DNA of 64,000 bases from Cryptomeria japonica. Taxonomy: Eukaryota > Streptophyta > Pinopsida > Cupressales > Cupressaceae. The DNA lies in NCBI RefSeq assembly GCF_030272615.1, contig NC_081406.1:485057900-485121899 (forward strand), written 5' to 3'. Positions 20,863 to 31,439 of the stretch are shown in pieces. Under the pieces are notes generated by a model. That model was given only the letters and a program-made list of their open reading frames with translations. It was not told where the DNA came from and made no database searches. The position numbers were made by a program, and so were the translations under genes. Each line of letters starts with the position of its first letter. Within the stretch, counting starts at the first letter, position 1.

Positions 20863-23334
20863 TGTTGGTATTGTGTTGTCATTGATGTCAACCGGTAATG
20901 GTGTCATTGATGTCAACTAGTATAGCAGGTTACCGGTATAGCTTGTCACCAGTAAGAAAGAGGATGTCATCCAGCATTGTGGTCATTGGAGTCACTAGTA
21001 AACAAGTTAGTGTTGGCTTGTGTTGAAGACATAAGGACTAGAGACTAGTATGGAATGACAATTGGTAAGTGATGTGTTGGCAGTGTATGGTTGTCAACCG
21101 ATAAACAAGTGACCAATATTATAGCAAGGTGAGCTAATGAAGGAGGACAGACAACTGGTAAGCAACTGGGTGTCTTACTATAGGACTCCCACCAGATAGA
21201 GATGTTGTCACAGGATGAAGAGAAGAATGGTAGAAAGTGTGTTGCCTCAGATAACAAGAAAGTCATATTGGTGCAATACTGAAAGAAGACTGGGCACAAT
21301 ATGATGACAAGGGTCTACTCCCACCAGTAAGTGATAATGCTTTGCTTATCTCATAACATGCATGGAATGCATCATAACCTTCTAGGATAAGACAGAAATG
21401 TAGAAGGTAGGTGATTGAAGGCTCACACTGGATAAACAAGTGAAATACAAAGGTGCCTCAGGTGCATTAAACCAGAGATGTGCACTGGTTCAACAAGTGA
21501 AAGTATGATGAGTTACCCGTACTGAAAAGGAAGGATATGTATGTCACTTTGACAAACTAGTTGAGAGGAGAACCAGTCTAATGAAGATGAAGAAAAGGTA
21601 CAACTACAGATAAGGATGTTACCGGAATGCAAATGGATTTTGGTGTCACCGATGTGCATGGTATGATACAAGTATACAAGCAAGCGATATTACTGGTATA
21701 GATGTCCACCAGTAAAGCTAACAAAGTGACAAGTGAATGGCTCCTATCTGATGAAGATGAGCATGTTATGGATTGATAAGGTTAGGTGACCATGTTAATG
21801 TGTTCCACTGGCAGAACAAGAGATTGCATGGTTCATAGGTTGACTGGTTAATGTATAACCGACAAGCAAGTTGAACCGGTAGATGAACATCGGTAGCATG
21901 ATGGTCGGTGACTAAGCTTAAACTGACACAATGGCCTGAGTAGAGGTGGATGCCAATGATGATGACAAGTATGTGACAAGTGTCATGCATGTTGTGGTCG
22001 GTGAAGTGTGAGATGGTGAGGTAGCTGCCGACTGAGTCTACATTTATGGTCGACCCCAAAAATCATGGGTGAGTTGCAGAGGTTTGCGACTTGATGCAAA
22101 CTGAAGATCTAAGTGATGCACTGATCAATGCAGGTGGTGCAGGTGCTGATTGGATTTGGTGAAGGGGACCATGAACTCATTCATCATGATTGACAAGTGT
22201 AGATCGACAAGCAAGCCATGTTTGCTAAATATAGTAAACATGTTTTGGATGCAATGGGATTGGCAGAGTTGAGTGATCCATTGTAGGTGGTCAACCTCTG
22301 GAATGAGATCTAAATAGATTCGATACATATTGGGTTAGTACAAGGAACCCTAGCGCGCCAAAGTTTGAACTTACGTTTTGGTGGGAATGCTCAGATATAA
22401 CTATATAGATCGAAGACCAAATCGAGTGCTCCTACATGAGAGAGTGATGTCAGTGAAGGGAGTGAAATTAGAGAGTTAGTCAATCATAGAGCCCATCGAC
22501 AATCACAGAGGTGAGTGAGTGCTTGAGAGACAACCAGTAAGAAGAGTTCAACCGGAAAGGTTAAGGCAACCGGTAGACTATCAGTGAGCTTGACAATGGG
22601 GTGAATCGATAGTGTTCCAACCAGTAAGAAGGTAGTAGAGAGGGAATTTGTGTAGTGTGAGTGTCGGTGGAGATCCGACAAGGCAAGATCAAAGCAGGGC
22701 TTGACCAGTAAGCTAAGAACCGGTAGTGATCCGAGAGAACAGTAAACTGGCAGAGAAGACATGGAGTCTGAACTGGTAAGGTAGCAACAACAAGAAAAGA
22801 AGAGAAGAGAGAGAGTAAGAAGAGAGAAGACAAGGCAGAGACATAGTAGAGGGAGAGTTAGAGAAGGTGAGCAGAGAATCGGCAGAAAACCAAACAAAGG
22901 TGAACCGATGAAGAGATATGTGTAAGAGTTACAAAGCTCATTTGTAACAAGGCTATTGCCTTTGTATTGATATATTTCATTGTTATCACTAAATTGGAGC
23001 TTGGTGAATGGGTTGGTGCTCCTTGGGTTGGTGCCCTAAAATCAGGGGTTGGTGCCCTAAACTTTGTAATAGTGTTTATTGTGAAGTTGGATTGGGGCAA
23101 TAGACTCCAGCAGTATTTCTCACCAAGGTTTTTCCCATGTTGGTTTTTCCTCTTATATTTCGTGCTATGTGATGAGTATTTGTGTGTGCATGCATCTTAT
23201 CATTCTCCCCTATCTCATTGGTATGTTTACTTTGTGTTAGATCTACTAACCTATACACACACATAGGATTAAAAGGTTAAAGTTTGGAAACCACTTATTC
23301 ACCCCCCCCTCTTAGTGGCATCTTATGTTCTACA
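20863..23334 (+). repeat. Element C 3' LTR
   Basis: Begins TGTTGGTATTG after AAAGGGGGAGA and ends TTCTACA, 2,472 bp. The arm GTCATTGATGTCAAC (20878-20892) pairs with GTTGACATTAATGAC at 20836-20850. Confidence 0.92.
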
Positions 23335-23339
23335 ACACT
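23335..23339. repeat. Target-site duplicate ACACT, right of element C
   Basis: Identical to 15181-15185. Only 35 bp of host sequence (23340-23374) separate it from element D. Confidence 0.95.
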
Positions 23340-23374
23340 CTCACCATAGAACACAATCAACTCAACACAAAGTA

Positions 23375-24598
23375 TGTTGGCCATTTGGAGGGATTGATTA
23401 TGTGTTGCATTGATGTTTTGTCATTGATGTCAACACTAGTTGTTTTGGTTGCTTCATCGGTATCCTTATGATCCTGGTAAGTTGTTTGGTTTTTGTTTGG
23501 ATTAGATCATGATGATCCAGTATGCTCTGGTATGTTTTGTCTTAGATCTACTATTCATGCTACTCATATTAATGTTCAGTCAGTTAGTATTGATTTGGTG
23601 ATCAGATGCTATCCTATATGCTGGTAAGCTTGGTTTGTTGATCCGATGAGGGTTTCACTGGCAGAGCTTTGTTGAAGATCTTTGATGTTATGCATAAGTG
23701 GTGTTGTTGTAGCTTCTAGTAGAGATTCGGGATAATGATGGTGATTATGTTCGAGACTTGGTTGATTGGGATCATTGCTTTAGTGTGTGTGGACCTAAAT
23801 TGGGTCTGATACTATCTAGGTTATGGATCGTCTTAATGTAACATGTTGATTGAACTTCTCAATGTGTTTCTGGGATGTCTTATGGGATGGATATTATTTG
23901 TTTGGTCTCAAGACAACATGTTTTGTAATTATGTAATTGATTTATTGTCTGGTGGTTGACCTGATTGTTTATGGTTGAGGGTTTGTATATATATGATCTA
24001 AGATCTCATTATAGATCATATGTAAAGGGATATGGATATGTAAGAAGTGAGTAATGTAATAATCATTCATGCAGAGGATTTGGTCGATCATTGGTGATCG
24101 AATTGGGTTTATGTAAGAGGATTTAGTCCTTCGGTTTTGAGGTTAACCAGAACTATACTCGGGCATAGGAGATGCTATCATTGCAGTTCATTCATTCTTT
24201 TGGATTGTAGTCTAGATCTATATGTAGCTAGTAAGACTCCTTTTGTGATGAGCAGTGTGTTCTAGGTTGTTTGCCTTCCTGCAAGTGCAGGCCCCTCATT
24301 TGTATTCACATACTTACTGCAGAAGTATTATCTGACTGTGGGTAGGCTTCCCACAGTGGTTTTCCCTTTACTGGGTTTTCCACGTACAAATCTTGGTATC
24401 ATGTGGATGGTATTTATTCTCTAATTGTTGCTTGTGCTTAATTGGTATATCTGCCATTTCGGTAATTGGTTTATGCATTCCGGTATTGATCTTTTGGGTT
24501 CTGGTATTAAAGTTTTAATTGCTTAAGGTCCCGGTAATCTGGTGACAACTGATTCACCCCCCTCTCAATTGTCTTTCAATTATTTGAACTGTCTAACA
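23375..24598 (+). repeat. Element D 5' LTR
   Basis: TGTTGGCCAT to TCTAACA, 1,224 bp. TATATATAT at 23986-23994, hairpin GTGGG (24338-24342)/CCCAC (24350-24354), C-tract at about 24556. Confidence 0.92.
23986..23994 (+). promoter_or_regulatory. TATA-like box in element D LTR
   Basis: TATATATAT mid-LTR, also present in the 3' LTR near 28642. Probable retrotransposon promoter. Confidence 0.45.
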
Positions 24599-24600
24599 AT

Positions 24601-24612
24601 TGGTATCAGAGC
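24601..24612 (+). promoter_or_regulatory. Element D primer-binding site
   Basis: TGGTATCAGAGC, the exact plant copia initiator-Met tRNA site, two bases after the 5' LTR. The best-preserved primer site in the window. Confidence 0.9.
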
Positions 24613-24655
24613 TCTAGCCCTCTCTGTAGAAGCTTAACTACTTGAGGAAGATCCT

Positions 24656-25610
24656 ATGGCAACTAATAGTTCAAGTTCATCTAGTTCATCTGTTGCTATC
24701 TTTCGGAGAATTATTCCTAAACTTGATGGAACAAATTATAGAGTATGGAAGATTCAGATGGAGACTCATCTCAGATGTCTCGATAAGGAAATTTCAGAAA
24801 TCACTTAGATTGGGGTAACCCCTTTTAATATGGCATCTAGCAATCCTCCTTCGGCAAACATGGATAAGGAGCTTGAGAGTAATTGTAGAGAAAGAGAAGC
24901 CCTCTTGTGTGCACTTTTTGATCAACAAATAATGGGATTAAGTGACAAATCATCAGCAAAGGCTATATGGCACAAGTTGGAAACTCTTAATGAAGGTGAC
25001 CCTACTGTTAAGATTGCTAAACTTGATGGTTACCCGATGAGATATGAAAACCTGAAGATGGAAGAAGATGAAAGGATTACTGCATTCATGGAAAGGGTAA
25101 ATGAAATTATTATGGGAATTCAATGTTGTGGTGGAACCTTGAGTGAAGATGAAATAGTTTCTAATGTTCTAAGAGATTTGCCACCGACTTATAAGATGAA
25201 GGCTACTGCAATTAATGAATTGAGAACAATGGCTAATACTTTTGTCAATAGAGATAGCTTGGTTGGGAAATTATATGCTTTTGAGCTTGAAGAATTTGGA
25301 CCTTCTGGAGCTATGAAGTCTGAACCTTCTTTTCATACATTTACATCATCAACCGGAAAGCAAGATTGGAAAGCTTTGTATGCAAAGTTGGATGATATGA
25401 AGAGAGAAGATGAATAATTTGAGAAACTTGAAGCCCTATTTTCTAGAAGGGTACCTAAAGGACAGGTAGGAAGTAACTATGAAGGAAAAGCACCATTTAA
25501 ATGTTTTGCATGTAATAAGATATGTCATTTTGCATCCAGATGTTCTGAAAGGAATTCAAGATTTGAAGAGAGAGATGTAAGATCTTTTAATCCTAACCTT
25601 GGTTATTAGA
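24656..25610 (+). pseudogene. Element D gag (UBN2 type)
   Basis: Start ATG at 24656 (MATNSSSSS). Stops at about 24808 and 25415. The segment 24830-25414 is a clean 195-codon UBN2 region (HKLETLNEGDPTVKIAKLDG, RYENLKMEEDERI, VSNVLRDLPPTYKMKATAI). One CCHC knuckle, CFACNKICHFASRC (25502-25543), has Gly replaced by Cys before the His. Role: capsid and RNA packaging. It is the most complete gag of this family in the window but is not intact. Confidence 0.85.
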
Positions 25611-25639
25611 ACAAGTATAAGTATAGGAGAAACATAGAT

Positions 25640-27668
25640 AAATCATGTTGCATTGCGGATGAGGAATGTGTGACTGATTCTGATGATGAACTGACACAAG
25701 AGTTTGCTAGTGGTTCTGGCAATGGAAATGAATGGGTGTTCTTGGCTATCAAGGAAGATGTTTTGGCACTCAAAGAGAAGGCACTTGCTGCTAAAATTGA
25801 AGATAAGGATGAATCGATAATTGATAGTGGATGCTCACATCATATGACTGGAGATAAAAGGAAGTCTCTATCTTTGCAAGAATTTGATGGTGGTCTTGTT
25901 AGATTTGGAGATGACAAAGCATGTATGATCAAAGGAAAAGGAGTTGTATCATCAGATGGTAAGCACAATACTGATAATGTTTATTATGTTGAAGGTTTAA
26001 GGCATAATATTTTTAGTGTAGGACAATTGGTGGATAAGGGATTTCAATTACAATTCAAGAATGGAAAAAGTAAAATTATTAATAGATCTGGATTGGAGAT
26101 TGCAACCGGTACACAAACAAAAGGTAATATATTTCATTTGAATTCCGGTGAGAAGACATGTTTGATTGCACAAATTGATGAGAGTTGGCTATGGCATAAA
26201 AGGATATGTCATGTGAATTTTTATTGCATGGTAAAGATTTTCCAGAATCTTTGGTAGTAAATGTTATATCAGGAGAGATGATTTCAATGGCAAATTTGAT
26301 CCTAGATGTGATGAAAGAATATTTCTTGGTTAATCTAATGAAAGCAAATCATATAGATGTTATAACAAGAGATTGCAGAGAATTGTGGAGAGTGCTAATG
26401 TCAAGGTGGATGAGATGAATAAAAGTAAAATCGGAGTTTATGAGCAAGAACCGGTAGTGGAAATGATCATAACTAAACCAGTAACACCTGTACCGGAACA
26501 AAATATTGAGCCAGTTACTCTGGCAGTAACAGAAAATTCAACAGTAACTAAAGAACTGGAAAGAGGAACGGACAATCAGAAGACTCCTAGGTATGTAAGG
26601 ATGAATCATTCAGAAGGTCAGATCATTGGGGATAAAAATAATGTAGTGATGACAAGAAGGAGATTGGCAGCTAATGAGGTATGTTTAATTTCTCAAGTTG
26701 AATCAGTATCACTAATTGAAGCATGTAAAGATGAATGTTGGATGAAAGCTATGGAAGAAGAATTAGATCAGATAGAGAAGAATAACACATGGATTTTAGT
26801 TCCCTGTCCTAAAAATAAGAATGTTATTGGAACTAAATGGGTTTTTAGGAATAATTTAAATGAAGATGGGCAAGTTGTGAGGAATAAAGATAGATTGGTT
26901 CATAAAGGATATTCTCAGAAGGAAGGAATTGATTATGGTGAAACTTTTGCACCTGTAGATAGGATTGAAGCTATAAGATTATTTCTTGCCTATGTTGCAC
27001 ATAAAAACTACAAGGTTTATCAGATGGATGTTAAGTGTGCCTTTCTGAATGGAGATCTTTATGAGGAAGCTTATATTGAGCAACTTGATGGTTTTTCACT
27101 TTTAGATGATAAAAACATGGTTTGCAGGTTAAGGAAATCGTTATATGGATTGAAACAGGCACCTAGAGCTTGGTATACAAGGTTAGACAAATATCTTTTG
27201 AAGCTTGGTTTCACTAAAGGTGATGTTGATGACTGGAAAAGTACTTTCGGTGGAGCTTTCTTTCTTGGAAAGAAACTTATTTCATGGATCAACAAGAAAC
27301 AATCATGTACTTCTTTTTCTATTGTTGAAGCTGAGTATGTTGTTGCTTCTACTAACTGTACACAAGTTCTATAGATGAAGCAAATGTTGACGGACATAAA
27401 AGTGCATTGCATTGGACCGATAGTTATTCACTATGATAACTCTATTGCTATAAACATATCAAAGAATCTGGTATTTCTCTCTAAGACAAAGCACATATCT
27501 ATCAAGTATAACTTTTTGAAGGAGAAGGTGGAAGAAAATGAAGTTAGACTGGTTTATGTGAACACTAAAGAGCATATTGTAGACATTTTCACTAAACCTT
27601 TTCCTAAAGAATCATTTGAGTACCTCAGAGATAGATTAAGGGTTTCTGCCCCTCCGATAGAGAACTGA
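25640..27668 (+). pseudogene. Element D pol: protease, partial RT, RNase H; integrase core deleted
   Basis: Protease keeps its active site (IIDSGCSHHMTGD, DSG at 25823-25831). The pre-integrase segment (WLWHKRICH) ends at about 26236 and joins directly to the sequence that follows the integrase core in A, so the catalytic core is missing. RT runs from about 26730 ([56 protein letters not shown]) and stops near 27214, before the YVDD catalytic box, where it joins RNase H ([18 protein letters not shown], then HIVDIFTKPFPKESFEYLR to the stop at 27666). Stops at 26255 and 27372. Not functional. Confidence 0.88.
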
Positions 27669-28029
27669 TTGATGCTATTTGGCATCATTCCAGTATGCAT
27701 TATCAGAGATATTATTCATTCGGGATTAATGTGGTGATTCTACTGCTCAGGAGTAGTTAGCCTTGTGATTTAGTGATTTATGTTTTTGCTTTGATATTTT
27801 TGTCAGATTTATGGCATTGATGTCAAAGGGGGAGAGATATTCATGTGAAAAACTTAAGGGATATATACATTAGGGGGAGAAATTTGTAGAACTTAACTAA
27901 GATATCATTTGCAGGGAGAGTATGGATCATAACTTCATTGCTATATCTTGTGTGGAAGATTTGTTTGGCATTTCTTGGCACTTGGATGTTTTTCACATCT
28001 AGTGTTGCCATCAATACCAAATGGGGAGA
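27669..28029 (+). other. Element D 3' noncoding segment with two purine tracts
   Basis: AAAGGGGGAGA at 27825-27835 and AAATGGGGAGA at 28019-28029. The arm GTGTTGCCATCAATA is at 28002-28016 and its partner CATTGATGTCAACAC in the LTR at 28078-28092. Confidence 0.8.
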
Positions 28030-29258
28030 TTTTTGGCCATTTGGAGGAATTGATTATGTGTTGCATTGATGTTTTGACATTGATGTCAACACTAGTTGTT
28101 TTGGTTGCTTTACCGGTATCCTTCTGGTCTCGGTAAGTTGTTTGGTTTCTGGTTGGATTAGATCATGATGATCCAATACGCTCCGATATGTTTGGGCTTA
28201 GATCTTCTATTCATGCTACTCAGTTTCATGTTCAGTCAATTGGTTTTGATTTGGTGATCAGATGCTATCTTGTATGCTTGTAAGCTTGGTTTGTTGATCC
28301 GGTGAGGGTTTCACCTGCAGAGCTTTGTTGAAGATATTTGATGTTATGCATAAGTGGTGTTGGTGTGGCTTCTAGAAGAGATTCAGGATGCTGATGGTGA
28401 TCGTGTTTGAGACTTGGCTGATTGGGATCATTGCTTTTGCATGTGTGGACCTAAATTGGGCCTGGTACTATCTAGGTTATGGACCAAATTAATGTAACAT
28501 GTTGATTGGACTTCTTGATGTGTTTCTGGGATATCTTATGGGTTGGATATTATTTGTTTAGTCTCAGGCCGACATGTTTTGTAATTATGTAATTGATTTA
28601 TTGTCTGGTGGTCAACCTGATTGTTTATGGTCGAGGGTTTGTATATATATGATGTAAGATATCATTGTAGATCATATGTAAAGGGATATGGATATGTGAG
28701 GAGCGAATAATGTAATAATCATTCATGCAGAGGATTTGGTAGATCATTGGTGATCGAGTTGGGTTTATGTAATAGGATTTAGTCCTCTAGTATTGAGCTT
28801 AACCAGAACTGTACTCATGCATAGGAGATGCTATCATTGTAGTTCATTCATTCTTCCAGATTGTAGTCTGGATTTATATGTAGTTAGTGAGAATCCTTTT
28901 GTGATGAGTAGTGTGCTCTAGGTTGTTGGCCTTCCTGCAAGTGCAGGCCCCCTATTTGTAATCACATACTTACTGCAAAAGTATTATCTGACTATGGGTA
29001 GGCTTCCCACCGTGGCTTTTCCCTTTACCAGGTTTTCCACATACAAATCTTAGTGTCATGTGGATGGTATTTATTCTCTAGTTATTGCTTGTGCTTAATT
29101 GGTATATCTGTTATTTTGGTAATTGGTTTATGCATTCCGGTATTGATCTTTTGGGTTTCGGTATTAAAGTTTTAATTGCTTAAGGTTCCATTAATTTGGT
29201 GACAAATGATTCACCCCCCCCCTCTTAGTTGTCTTCCAGTTATTTGAACTGCCTAACA
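28030..29258 (+). repeat. Element D 3' LTR
   Basis: Aligns along its length with 23375-24598. Its first bases are TTTTGG rather than TGTTGG, a point change at the very end. Ends CCTAACA. Confidence 0.92.
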
Positions 29259-29263
29259 AAGTT

Positions 29264-31352
29264 TGAGTGCCAAAGATTCTTTTCTCAATTGATTGAATCA
29301 ATAAAATTCACAAATGATCTCAAAGTTTCACTTTGCTTTTCACTTTGACAGAGTCTAGTTGCATATATAAAAGATGAAAATTACAATGAGCACCCTCATA
29401 TATATAGGAGAGGGGCAATGAGAAAAAATAGAAAAAATTCAACTAACTATGACTAAGTCAAAAGTATAGTTAGATTTTGACTTAGGAGTCTACTTCTATT
29501 AATGAAGTTAGACAAATCCATCATACTGTTATCATAGTCCATAGTTATGCCTAGTTTTTTAGAAGAAAAAAGGGGAGATTTGAAGTCTCTATCCACTATC
29601 CAAAGATAGTTCATATCATTAATTATAAAAGAAGAGATGTCATCCCAAATCACCTTCCTTCTAGACCTGGTATTAGGGGCATAAATATTAAATAGATTCC
29701 ATCTGCAATCATTAGAGGTGAAGGTGACAACAAGATAATTAGGGGAGTGGAAAAAAAGATCTCATTATCAACTTCTGAGGATTGCACATGGTGACCACAC
29801 CACTAGATGCGCCATTAGCGTCACACATGTAGAAGGAAGACCTTGACTAGATTTTATTAGCTATACTAGAGAAAATAAGATCAGTCATTTTCACTTCTTG
29901 AAGAAGGAGAACATCCAGTTTAGTTTCAAATAAAAATTTCCTCAGTGCAAATTATTTCTGAGTACTATTTAGTCCTCTCATATTCTATGACAAAAAATTC
30001 ATTTTTTGATCTTGGAATTCATATCTAAGGTCTTATGCCTTCCATTTTCAATTTCCCTTGCCATTTCTTTATAGCGTGTTGCCCTTTGGGAAGGTCGTCA
30101 TGTCTTACTTTCTGATCCCACATCCACCTTCTTACTTCTCATCTTCCTCTTCTGAGTTAACCACTCCTTCTCATCCTCCCTAGAAGGGTCACTTTTATTG
30201 TTTGGGGTGGAATCAACTTTTTTGGGCTCAGGAGCTACCTTCTCTTGTTGCCTAGGAACCTTTTGTTTTGGTTCCCCACACTTTTCAAGAGTAATATTAC
30301 TCTTTCCTACCTTTGAGGCTAGAGTCTAAGAGAATACATTCTTCTGTGAGACCCTATCATGGGTATCCTTAGGGACTTCTACAAATTACTTTGCAGGGCA
30401 TTCTGTTGTATGTCCGCACATCCTCTACACACTAACAATATCCTCTTGGATACACGATTCATCAAAAGCATCCTCTGAGAGGGGCTTCCTCTTAGTACTT
30501 TTAGAATTCAAGGAAGGGGATTTCCCCTTCCTCAACCTGTAATTATGATTGTGTTTACTTTCTCTCATCATTAGCTTCCAAGCCCAGGTTAGCAACACTA
30601 TCTTCCTTTAAAGGGGGATTTTTTGGGGACTTTAAAAGGTTCAATAATCTCAGTAAAGGGAAACTCATCTCCACACTGAGAAACATATTCACCAGATGGA
30701 GAGGAGTAGATACCCTTCAATTTAGGTTATTTCCCCGGGGCCGCCTTACAGTTAGCAATAACATGACCAACATTAGCACATCTTTGGCAAAAAACAATAT
30801 CATTTTCATAGACCAAGGATTGTGCCCATTTACCCCACTTAGATTGTAAATTAATAAATTTGGGCAAATTTTTATTAATGGAAACATTGACACAACATCT
30901 AGCAAAGAATAACCTGGTTTTAGTCTGTGTCACCATGATAGAAGCCACATAGACCCCAAAATTGTTGCCAATCTAGCTGAAGATTTTCTCATCCCAAAAT
31001 TCCAAGGATAGACTAGGCAAACAAACCACACTAGAGTCATACGATTAAATATTCGTTGTGGAGTCAAAAGTTGGTTTCCATTTGCATAAGGTCAAGTGGT
31101 GTTTTCCATACATCCAGGATTGAGCAAGAACATTAATCAGATCCTCTTTCACTATAAATTTAAACAAGAATAAGCCTCCTGACATTGTGTTTGAAGAAAC
31201 ACTACCCTTAACATTCTAGCAAGTCGTAACCCATCTTCGGACCATGTCAATGGTTGGTCTAAAGGAGAAAAAATTGCCCACCAACGTATTACACATTAAG
31301 GACATTATTATATCCATAATAGAATCCAGAAGTCTAATCTTCATGCCTTCCT
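29264..31352 (-). pseudogene. LINE fragment, copy 2: ORF1 and start of ORF2 endonuclease
   Basis: Read leftward. ORF1 (31352 to about 30080) has the DUF4283-like region (FKFIVKEDLINVL, near 31140) and the knuckle CQRCANVGHVIANC (within 30948-30727). ORF2 begins about 30002 (MNFLS) with apurinic-endonuclease-like features (NMRGLNSTQK, KLDVLLLQEVKM, NLFNIYAP, then LWIVDRDFKS where the catalytic GDFN-type motif is altered). No LINE RT is present, because the sequence ends at about 29450 near the element D insertion. Stops occur throughout. It matches copy 1 (11852-13140) from about 30076 to 31350 and then diverges abruptly. Confidence 0.75.
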
Positions 31353-31439
31353 GCATCAAAACTGTATATACAAAATGACACTTGACGTGTCGATTGGAAT
31401 TATAAAAATGAACCTACAACTAGGAAGCATGAAAAATGA

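Larger units (their letters stand above)
15186..23334 (+). mobile_element. Element C: long-LTR, gag-only retrotransposon
   Basis: Two LTRs of about 2.5 kb, a perfect ACACT target duplication, a primer site at 17684 and a purine tract at 20851 define an 8,149-bp element. The 3.2-kb interior encodes only a UBN2/zinc-knuckle gag (17755-19920); 19930-20862 has no pol. This is the organisation called TR-GAG in plants. Element E at the right of the window is a reverse-oriented relative. Confidence 0.93.
23375..29258 (+). mobile_element. Copia element D with internal deletions
   Basis: LTRs at 23375-24598 and 28030-29258, a primer site at 24601 and copia gag-protease-RT-RNase H in between, 5,884 bp. 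Flanks are AAGTA (23370-23374) and AAGTT (29259-29263), a target duplication with one substitution. The integrase core and the C-terminal half of RT are deleted. Same family as A and G in coding sequence. Confidence 0.9.

Noticed and set aside
15181-23339. Element C as a solo pair of unrelated long repeats
   Set aside because: Perfect ACACT duplicates, primer site and purine tract in the right places show one complete insertion.
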